A stretch of DNA of 64,000 bases from Bacteroidota bacterium (GTDB lineage: Bacteria; Bacteroidota; Bacteroidia; 2-12-FULL-35-15), in assembly GCA_029237775.1 (NCBI GenBank), contig JAQZBR010000001.1, forward strand, positions 1 through 64,000, read 5' to 3'. Position numbers and translations under genes: made by a program. Under the pieces are notes generated by a model. The model saw nothing but the letters and a program-made list of their open reading frames with translations, was not told the origin of the DNA and did no database searches. Positions 53,051 to 62,600 of this stretch are shown piece by piece; the stretch's first letter is position 1; each line of letters starts with the position of its first letter.

Positions 53051-54514
53051 ATGAAGATCTCTCTGAAAAAAGTTTCCTATATTTTATTCTCATTTTTTTG
53101 CTGCAGCTTATTCATTACATGCAGCAATGAAAAAGGTATTCCTGATTACAACAGCTATCCTGATGATGTCGGGAAATTAATATTCACCAAATGTGCCACT
53201 TCCGGATGCCATAACGAGCAGAGTAAGGCAGCTGCAGCAGGATTGTCTTTGCAAAGCTGGGATGATCTGTTTAAAGGTGGAAACAGCGGGCCTGCAGTGA
53301 TTCCATACCGGAGTGATTACAGTACACTGTTCTATTTCACAAATACTTTTTCAGACCTGGGTGTCACGTTGAAACCAACAATGCCTTACAACAAACCGGC
53401 ATTATCAAGAGAAGAAGTGTTAATGCTGAAGAACTGGATAGATGCTGGCGCTCCAAACCGGGATGGCGTTGTCAAATTTTCTGATGACCCTTCGCGCAAA
53501 AAATATTATGTAACCAATCAGGGATGTGATGTTGTTACGGTATTTGACCAACAAAGCGGATTGCCTATGAGATATATTACTGTCGGGCAATCGGGCTCGA
53601 CAGAGTCACCACATGCTGTTAAAGTTTCACCTGATAAGAAATACTGGTTTGTTTTATCTCTTAACGGAAGTTATCTTGAAAAATATAATGCTGTTGATGA
53701 TTCCTATGCCGGCCGTGCTTATATAGGTGCCGGGTACTGGAACGCTTTTACCATTTCACCCAATTCACAAAAAGCTTATTGCACTGACCTGTCATCATCG
53801 GGTAAAGTTGCAACAGTAGATCTTAATACTTTAACCTGTGATACGATCCGGGGCTTTTCGTTTCCTCATGGTATAGCTGTGAATGCTTCCGGTGATACGT
53901 TATTGGTAACGCAACAAATTGGAAGCAGCAAGCTTTATAAGATCCCTGCATTTGATTTTTTCGGCACGAGCGAAATCAATTTATTCTCCACGCCACCATC
54001 CTTGCCTCTTAATCCTCATGAAGTTGTTTATTCACCAGACGGCTCGAAGTATTATGTATCCTGTCAGGGTACAAATGAAGTTCGCGTATTCTCAAGCGGC
54101 ACAGATGCATTCATCACCAGCATTGCAGTCGGAACCTCTCCTACGGAAATGGCATTTTCCAATTCATCTCCTTATCTTTTTGTTTCCTGTACAGAAGATG
54201 AAACTAATTTCCCCGGTAAACGAGGCTCCGTGGCAGTGATCAATTATCAGACAAACACTTTAATAAAATATATCTACGCGGGATGGCAGCCGCATGGTAT
54301 AGCGGTTGACGATGCTAAAAAACTTGTGGTTGTCGGAAACAGAAACTATGCTATGGATGGCCCATCACCTCATCATGCAGGAGAATGTGGAGGCAGGAAC
54401 GGGTATATCACTTTTATAAATATCACTACCCTGAGTATGGTAACACTCCCCGGTAGTTCTTCTGCCAAAAAAATTGAAGTTTCTGTAGACCCTTACTCCA
54501 TAGGGATCAGGTAG
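53051..54514 (+). CDS. lipoprotein with CX4CH haem motif and YVTN-type beta-propeller
   Basis: The 487-residue protein has a lipobox (LFITCSNEK), a c-type cytochrome-like domain (about 30-145) with C48-ATSG-C53-H54 and a distal Met segment (TMPYNKPALSREEV, NWIDAGAP), then a beta-propeller (about 155-480) with YVTN-like blades (YVTNQGCDVVTVFDQQSG, YYVSCQGTNEVRVFSSG). The haem motif is CX4CH rather than CXXCH. It is probably surface or periplasmic and may take part in electron transfer or metal/ligand binding. The start at 53051 is fixed by promoter and lipobox; the frame is open to 53012. The stop is 2 bases from the convergent neighbour's stop. Confidence 0.78.
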   Translation: MKISLKKVSYILFSFFCCSLFITCSNEKGIPDYNSYPDDVGKLIFTKCATSGCHNEQSKAAAAGLSLQSWDDLFKGGNSGPAVIPYRSDYSTLFYFTNTFSDLGVTLKPTMPYNKPALSREEVLMLKNWIDAGAPNRDGVVKFSDDPSRKKYYVTNQGCDVVTVFDQQSGLPMRYITVGQSGSTESPHAVKVSPDKKYWFVLSLNGSYLEKYNAVDDSYAGRAYIGAGYWNAFTISPNSQKAYCTDLSSSGKVATVDLNTLTCDTIRGFSFPHGIAVNASGDTLLVTQQIGSSKLYKIPAFDFFGTSEINLFSTPPSLPLNPHEVVYSPDGSKYYVSCQGTNEVRVFSSGTDAFITSIAVGTSPTEMAFSNSSPYLFVSCTEDETNFPGKRGSVAVINYQTNTLIKYIYAGWQPHGIAVDDAKKLVVVGNRNYAMDGPSPHHAGECGGRNGYITFINITTLSMVTLPGSSSAKKIEVSVDPYSIGIR

Positions 54515-54516
54515 TG

Positions 54517-54954
54517 TTATTTTTTTTTCGGGTATTTAAATCGGACTACTTTTTTTTCATAATCAATCACAGCATTGTATTTTAAAAGAATGTCACTTCC
54601 AAGAACTCCTTCAACGGGTTTTAATCCTATTTGCTGATACGAACTGTTCACGTGTGAAAGATCAAGAAGCACGGTTGTATAATCCAAAACCAACAGGTCA
54701 CCCATCAACAGTTTTTTTAAAATCGTTGTATGACTTTCCATAGTGTTTGTTCCCAGACCGCTGGAAAGCTTATCATGTATTTTAAAATCGCTTTCCTTCA
54801 CATATTTTGAAACACGGGATTTATCAAGTACGGTTTTAGAAGCACCTGTATCGATAATAAGTTGTGCCGTTTTTCCATTGATCTTTACTTTCAGCATAAG
54901 GTGAAAGCCTTCAGCGTCAAGAGTCAGAATTTTAAAAGGTACTGTAGTAACCAT
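54517..54954 (-). CDS. retropepsin-like aspartic protease
   Basis: The 145-residue protein carries the single-site retropepsin motif IDTGASKTVLD (D35-T36-G37-A38) and the second-half strand with GVLGSDILLKYNAVIDY, as in the PF13650/gag-asp family. It has no signal peptide and would form a homodimer, as known for retropepsins. The function is unclear. The gene overlaps no other and starts just after the mdh terminator, so it is probably expressed by read-through or an unseen promoter. Confidence 0.82.
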   Translation of the reverse strand: MVTTVPFKILTLDAEGFHLMLKVKINGKTAQLIIDTGASKTVLDKSRVSKYVKESDFKIHDKLSSGLGTNTMESHTTILKKLLMGDLLVLDYTTVLLDLSHVNSSYQQIGLKPVEGVLGSDILLKYNAVIDYEKKVVRFKYPKKK

Positions 54955-54966
54955 ATATGTTGTTTC

Positions 54967-54998
54967 AAAAAAAAGTCCCGCCAGAGCGGGACTTTTTT
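54967..54998. terminator. terminator of mdh
   Basis: GTCCCGC (54975-54981) pairs with GCGGGAC (54986-54992), with A and T runs on the two sides that allow termination on both strands. It lies 16 bases after the mdh stop. Confidence 0.9.
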
Positions 54999-55013
54999 TA
55001 TTTATTCATTTTA

Positions 55014-55958
55014 TTACTTTGCTACAGAAGCGTTCATATTATCTAAAACATCCATCACTTCCTTCACAGCCTTCGCTGATTCGTTAAGCAATTTCTTTTC
55101 ATCATCATTCAGCTTCAGTTCGATGATCTTTTCAATACCTTTTTTACCTAATACAACAGGCACTCCAAGGTAGATATCTTTCAAGCCATATTCCCCCTGA
55201 AGCCATGCACAAACAGGGAAAATTCTTTTCTGATCACGTACGATCGCTTCAACCATTTGAGCAGCTGATGCGCCCGGAGCATACCAAGCAGATGTACCAA
55301 GTAAGTTAACGATCTCACCACCGCCTTTTTTCGTGCGTTCAATGATCGCATCTAGTTTGTCTTTAGCAACAAGCTCTGTTACAGGGATACCTGCAACAGT
55401 TGTATAACGAGGCAATGGAACCATTGTATCTCCATGTCCACCCATTAATACAGCCTGAATGTCTTTCGGAGAACAGTTCAATTCCTCAGCAAGGAAGGCA
55501 CGGTAACGTGCAGTATCAAGGATTCCCGCCATTCCGAATACACGGCTAGGATCGATCTTTGCAGTTAGATATGCGCAGTACGTCATTACATCCAGTGGAT
55601 TGGAAACAATGATGATAATTGCGTTCGGAGAATATTTCAGAATGTTTTCAGTAACACCTTTCACAATTCCTGCATTTGTTGAAATAAGGTCATCACGGCT
55701 CATGCCCGGTTTACGCGGCAAACCCGAAGTGATAACAACTACATCCGAATTTGCTGTCTTTGTATAATCATTTGTTGAACCGGTAATACGTGTATCATAA
55801 AGATTTACCGGTGCTGTCTGCCAGATATCAAGTGCTTTACCTTCAGCAAAATTTTCTTTGATGTCAAGCAAAACAACCTCATTAGCTAATTCTTTATGCG
55901 CGATAACATCTGCACAAGTTGCACCTACATTACCAGCTCCTACTACAGTTACTTTCAT
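55014..55958 (-). CDS. mdh: malate dehydrogenase
   Basis: The 314-residue LDH/MDH-family protein has the NAD motif GAGNVG at 7-12, the catalytic-loop arginines in SGLPRKPGMSRDD, the IIVSNPLDVMTYCAY strand and the catalytic His in MGGHGDTMVPL. Arg in GLPRKPG rather than Gln marks malate rather than lactate as substrate. It interconverts malate and oxaloacetate in the citric acid cycle. The gene stands alone on the minus strand, divergent from the small gene at 56218, and ends in a strong terminator. Confidence 0.96.
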   Translation of the reverse strand: MKVTVVGAGNVGATCADVIAHKELANEVVLLDIKENFAEGKALDIWQTAPVNLYDTRITGSTNDYTKTANSDVVVITSGLPRKPGMSRDDLISTNAGIVKGVTENILKYSPNAIIIIVSNPLDVMTYCAYLTAKIDPSRVFGMAGILDTARYRAFLAEELNCSPKDIQAVLMGGHGDTMVPLPRYTTVAGIPVTELVAKDKLDAIIERTKKGGGEIVNLLGTSAWYAPGASAAQMVEAIVRDQKRIFPVCAWLQGEYGLKDIYLGVPVVLGKKGIEKIIELKLNDDEKKLLNESAKAVKEVMDVLDNMNASVAK

Positions 55959-56217
55959 TGTATTTTGATTTAAGTGAATTTTTTATTTTTACGGATGCTA
56001 AATTAGGAAAGAAACTATTACATATAATGGATTTTTTCAACAGAATATATAATTACTAACATTTTTTAAAAAAATGCAACTTAAACGCGCTCCGGTGCAT
56101 CTACAAAGCACTATCTTATATTTTAATTTTAATAAGAATATAAACATGTAATTATCAGTATTTATATCCTTATTTTTATTTTTTACAAATCAACTGAAAA
56201 CCTCAAATTCTGTACTT

Positions 56218-56589
56218 ATGATCAGCACAAGTCAATTTAAATTTTTCTCTGTATTTATTCTTCTTGTATTTATTGAGACGGGGCTATTCGCGCAAACTTC
56301 AAAACCTCATTTTGAAATAAAAAATGCAAAAGATCAAAAGGAGGCTGCAATATTTTATAATTCACTGAAAGATATGGATCTGGAACAATTCCGCTTTTAC
56401 AGTGAACGAAGAGTGATCAGTTGTGTAAACAGTGCGGTCACCATTGAGCTTTACTCTGCCAAGGAATTACTCGATCTTTATCAGAGGCCTGTTCACGATG
56501 CAAACATCCGAGACAACAAAGCTTTAAAAACAATTGAATTTATATACTATCCTGAAGCAGGAATCGCAAAAGCAATAATTAAGAATTAA
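56218..56589 (+). CDS. secreted protein of unknown function, 123 residues
   Basis: The predicted protein has a signal peptide (about 1-26, ending GLFAQT) and a soluble domain with SAKELLDLYQRPVHDANIR and a C-terminal FIYYPEAGIAKAIIKN. I recognise no family. It ends 21 bases before the giant SprB-like gene on the same strand, so it is probably co-transcribed with it and could be a chaperone or accessory of that protein. The start at 56218 (MISTSQFK) gives the full signal sequence. Confidence 0.7.
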   Translation: MISTSQFKFFSVFILLVFIETGLFAQTSKPHFEIKNAKDQKEAAIFYNSLKDMDLEQFRFYSERRVISCVNSAVTIELYSAKELLDLYQRPVHDANIRDNKALKTIEFIYYPEAGIAKAIIKN

Positions 56590-56610
56590 TATCCCCTAAG
56601 TTTTAATTGT

Positions 56611-59600
56611 ATGAAAAAATTATCTGGTCTTTTGTTACTGTCTGTACTGTACGTTTCTTCATTGTACAGCCAAAATTACAACATGGGTAACCTTGGAAGT
56701 GTTTCCGGTGCTTGCGGTGGAAACTTTTATGACAGCGGAGGAAATGGCGGTGCTTATTCCAGCAGTGAAACGTATACAGCCACTTTTTGTGCGCCTGCCG
56801 GACAATACATAACATTTAATTTCAGCTCTTTTTCCACTGAAAGCAGCTATGACTTCTTGTACATCTACAACGGACCCAACACTTCATCTCCTTCCATCGG
56901 AACGTATGCAGGAACCAATAGTCCAGGAGTTGTTACTTCAACACTGGGTGGTTGCATCACCTTTCGTTTTACAACTGATGGAAGCGTTACTTATCCGGGC
57001 TGGGCTGCATCCATTACCTGCAGTGCAACACCACCGCCACCGCCACCACCAGTACCGGGAGCATGCTCTGCTGCTCAGCCCTTCTGTACAGGTTCAGGTG
57101 TCACTTTCCCGGCATCCACAGGAACTACAGCTCAAACAGGACCTAACTACGGATGCCTTATTTCACAACCGAATCCCGCTTGGTATTATCTACAGATATC
57201 ACAGGCAGGAAACATTAACATCAATTTATCGAACAGCGCCAACCTGGATATCGATTTTGCTGCATGGGGGCCTTTTACAAGCCAGAGCGCAATGTGCGCA
57301 GGTGTTACGGCAGCTCCGATGGATTGTAGTTTCTCGACAGCGTCTACAGAGCAAGTTAACATTGCAGGAGCTACAGTCGGACAATGGTATATGGTTTTAA
57401 TCACCAACTATTCAAATCAGCCAACCAACATATCAGCAACAACAGCGGGCGGTACGACAGGTGCAACAAACTGTAACATTCTTTGTAACATGACCAGCCT
57501 GACAGCTGTCCCGGGAGCCTGTGCTCCTGCAACAAATACATACAGCGTAACCGGTTCAATCGGATTTCAATATCCTCCGACCTCAGGAACGTTAATCGTA
57601 AGCAGCAGCTGTGGCGGAAGTGTAAGCATTCCCGCTCCATGGACCACACCAATCAGCTATACGTTACCGAATTTAACTCCCACAGGCGGGGCCTGCAGTA
57701 TTACCGCTACGTTTTCCGCGGATCCAACATGTACATTGACTCAGGCTTATACCTCACCTGCACCATGTAACTCATGCACAGCAACCGCTTCTAATACCGG
57801 AGCATATTGTGCAGGAAGTACCATACAGCTTAATTCAACAGGTGGCGGGACATACAGCTGGTCAGGCCCTTCTTCTTTTTCGTCTACAGCACAAAATCCA
57901 ACAAGGCCGTCCTCAACAACCGCCATGGCAGGAACATACACCGTTACTGTAACAAATGGTTCCGCAGTTTGTACATCTACCACTGCAGTTGTAGTGAATC
58001 CATTACCTGTGATCACTGCTCCGGCCAACGTTTCGGTTTGTGCAGGAATAGCTATCCCCGCTCAAACATTTACCAGCACTCCTGTGGGTGCCACTTATGC
58101 CTGGACCAATTCCAATCCGGCTATTGGGCTCCCTGCCAGCGGAACAGGACCTGTCACCGGATTTACGGGAACCAATACAACAGGCTCACCAATATCAGGA
58201 ACGATTACTGTCACTCCTACTTTAGCGGGATGTGTGGGTACACCCATAACATATACGATCACGATCAACCCTATTCCCACTTCAACTTTTACTCAGTCAA
58301 CTAACCAGTGTCTTTCAGGAAACACCTTTAATTTCACAAACACCGGAGTAAATGGTACATCGCAAACATGGACGTTTGCAAGCGGAACACCGGGAACTTC
58401 AACTGCTGTAAGTCCAACAGGAATTACTTATGCTGCCGCGGGGACATACACTGTAACTCACATAGTGACTGCAGCTGGCGGATGCTCTTCAACAACAACT
58501 TCTACCGTAACAATATTTGCAGCGCCTACAGGATTAAATGCGACCACAGGCCCTGCAACATGCGGAGCCAACAACGGAACAATAACGATTACCGGAGGTA
58601 TCGGAGGAGCATCTCCCTACACTTATTCTGTTGACGGAGGCGCATTTTCCACTACTACTACCTATACAGGACAATCTGCAGGCAGTCATACCATTATTGT
58701 CAGAGATGCAAATGGATGTACATATACTACAACTGTTAACGTGGCTACTTCTGCGGGACCTACCGCACTTGCAGTTAGCTCAGTAAATTCAACTTGCGGG
58801 GCATCAAACGGGATCATAAATATAGGGGCGACAACAGGAGGTACCGGCCCCTTCACCTATTCAGTTAATTCCAGTGCATTCACTTCAACAACAAGTTATA
58901 CCGGATTTGCTGCGGGCACTTATTCGGTAATAGTGAAGGATGCCAATGGTTGTACCTTCACGACTTCGGTGACGGTAACAAACACCCCCGGGCCAACCGC
59001 TCTGGCAACAACACCTTCCAACACATCCTGTGGCTTAAGCACGGGATCGATCTCTATTGGTTCAGCAACGGGCGGAACAGCGCCTTACACATATTCTTTT
59101 AACGGAAGTGCTTATACTACGACAACGTCCTATACAGGACTTGCAGCGGGAACCTACACCATTATCGTGCATGATGCCAACAACTGTGCGTTTACAGTTA
59201 ATCCGGTTGTAGGTAACAATGCAGGACCAACTGCAGTCGTTAAAACTCCCGGCAACTCAACGTGCGGAAACAGTAATGGGACAATAACACTTGGTGCGGT
59301 AACCGGTGGAACAGCACCGTACACATATTCTGTTGCGGGAAGCGCGTTCTCTTCAACAACAAACTATACAGGCTACGCTGCCGGAACATACACGGTTATT
59401 GTAAAAGATGCTAACGGCTGTACTTTCAGCAGTACGGTAACTATTACGGATACACCAGGGCCAACAGCTATCGCTTCAACTACAGGAAACTCCAGCTGCG
59501 GAGCAACTAACGGAACAATTACTTTGGGTGCAGTAACCGGTGGAGTTCCGCCATACACATATTCGGTTAATTCAAGTGCATTTAGCAGCAGCACTGCTTA

Positions 59601-62600
59601 TACCGGGTTTGCGGCAGGATCATATTCAATAATTGTGAAGGATGCCAATGGTTGTACATTCACAACGTCAGCCACCGTAAACAATTCTTCCGGCCCTACA
59701 GCATTAGCTGTAAGTTCTACAGCCGCTAATTGTGGATTAAGCAACGGATCGGTAACCATCGGTGGAACAACGGGAGGACTTGCGCCATACACCTATTCAT
59801 ATAATGGTGGCGCTTATTCTTCCACAACAATTTATTCAGGCCAAGCCGCAGGTACATACAATGTTTCGGTAAAAGATGCCAATGGTTGTACTTACGCAAC
59901 AACGGTCACGGTTGCGAACACACCGGGACCGACAGCACTCGCTACTACTACAACCAACTCTACATGCGGAACGGCAAATGGATCGGTGAGCATTGGAGCA
60001 GTAACAGGAGGAAACCCTGTATATACCTATTCAATTAATGCAAGCCCTTTCACAGGATCTACCAACTATACAGGCCTTGCTGCAGGAACATACACTGTCA
60101 CTGTCAAAGATGCAAACGGATGTACCTTTGCTGTTAATCCAGTCGTAAGCAACACACCGGGACCTACAGCTCAGATCGCAACATCTGTTAACTCAACCTG
60201 TGGATTAAGCAACGGCTCAATAACAGCAGGCACAACAACAGGGGGAACATCTCCTTATACGTTCTCCTTTAACGGAAGTGCTTTTTCAAGCACTGTTAAC
60301 TTTACAGCATTAGCCGCAGGAACATACACCCTGACGGTTAAAGATGCGAATGGCTGTACTTTTACAATTAATCCGACAGTTGCAAACACTCCGGGTCCAA
60401 CAGCACAGGCGACAACCACTGTAAATGCTACCTGCGGAAACGCAAACGGGACAGTAAATGTGGGCGCTACAACCGGAGGCACACCTCCGTATACTTTTTC
60501 TTTTGACGGAGGAGGATTTACAAGCACTACAAGTTACACGGGTTTAGCTTCTGGTCCACACACGCTGATCGTTAATGATGCAAACGGATGTGCATTCACT
60601 GTGAACCCAAACATCGGAAGCACACCCGGACCAACAGCAATCGCAAGAACTATTACTAACTCAACTTGTGGTGCGGCCAACGGTGCTATAACATTAGGTG
60701 CAGTTACAGGCGGTACGGCTCCATACACCTTCTCAGTTAACGGAAGTACATTCACAACCACGACTTCGTACACAGGGCTTTTGGCAAACACTTATCCGGT
60801 TATTGTCCAGGATGCAAACGGTTGCCAGTTCACAACTTCAGCTACTGTTGTAGATATGAGCGGCCTGGTTGCAAGTATCACTTCTCAAACGGATGTTGGC
60901 TGCAACGGAGGCACAAATGGGAGTGTAACAGTTACAGCTTCAGGTTCAACAGGTCCGTACAGCTATTCTTTGAACGGAGGCGCTTTTGGTGCAACTAACA
61001 CATTCGGCTCACTGGCAGCGGGCAACAACACAATCACTGCAAAAGATGCGAATGGATGTACGATAGCAGTCCCTGTGACAATAGCTCAGCCTGCAGTGCT
61101 TACCGGAATAATTGCAACACAAACCAATGTGCTTTGCTTCGGCCAGAATACAGGTGCTGTCACAGTCACAGCAGGCGGAGGCGTTTCACCATATACATAC
61201 TCCATTAACGGAGGTGCATTTGGAGCAAGTGCAAGTTTTACAGGACAAAATGCGGGGTCACATCCCGTAGTAATTAAAGACGCAAATGGTTGTACAGTGA
61301 ATGTGCCTGTAACCATTACAGAACCAACAGCTCTTACTCTCACCACTTCATCGGTGAACGCAATTTGCACCGCGGCTAATGGATCTGCCTCGGTTGTGGC
61401 AAACGGTGCAACACCGGCCTATGCTTATTTATGGACTCCTGGCAACCAGGTTACAGCGACAGCCGGCAACATTACTGCAGGAAATTATTCTGTATTAGTA
61501 ACCGATTTTAATGGCTGTACGCAAACCGCAAATGTGAGTGTCGGCTCGAATCCTGGCGGAAGTGCGGTAATTTCTTCTTTCAGCAATATTACCTGCAATG
61601 GTGCAAACGATGGAACTGCAACAGTTTCAATGGGCGGTGCCTCAACACCTCCATTTACATATACATGGTCTCCGTCAGCACAAGCTACCGCAAATGCTAC
61701 GGGCTTATTACCGGGAACCTATAATGTAACAGTAACAGATGGAAATGGATGTATTGCGACAGCAAGCACTGTAATTACTGAACCGTCAGTGATAACAAAT
61801 TCATTTACCAACACGAACGTATCGTGTAATGGTGGCTCTGATGGAACTTCTCAGGTTAATCCTGCAGGAGGCACTCCTCCATACTCGTATTTCTGGACTC
61901 CTGGCGGACAAGTCAGCCAGACAGCTTCCGGACTTACAGCAGGAACCTACTCTTGCCTGATCACAGATGCTAACGGATGTACTAAAACAGTAACTACAAG
62001 TATTACGCAACCTCCTGCAATGACTGTTACAGAAACACATGTAGATGCTAATTGTAATCTATCAAACGGAAGTGTGACTGTTTCAGCTGCAGGTGGTGCC
62101 GGCTCTTACACTTATAGCTGGAACACAACTCCTGTTCAGGGAACAGCTACGGTTAACTCTTTAGCCGCAGGTACTTATGTAGTGCTGGTAAAAGACGCGA
62201 ATCTTTGCTCTCAGACTCTTTCGGTTACGATCGACAATTTATCCGGACCTGTAGCCAGCATAGTTAGCAGTACCAATGTTTCCTGTAACGGTGAGAACGA
62301 TGGTGCTGTAACCGCAACAGTATCCGGAGGCACTGCACCGTTTACGTATTCCTGGGCTCCTTCAGGTGGAGGTCTTCCCTCAGCAAGTAATCTTACTGCA
62401 GGCAGTTATACTTTAACAGCAACGGATATTAACGGGTGCTCTGCATCCACTTCCGTTACTATCACCGAACCATTGATACTGGCTATTGCCACCACTGCAA
62501 CAAATCCAAGCTGCGCAGGTCAATGCAACGGAACGATCATGACTTCAACAACCGGTGGAACAGCACCATATACTTATTTATGGTCTCCCGGAGGTTTAAC

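Noticed and set aside
57186-61370. Minus-strand frames within the right giant gene
   Set aside because: They mirror the repeat codons and have no conserved residues or start signals. The plus-strand frame is continuous and carries clear domains.
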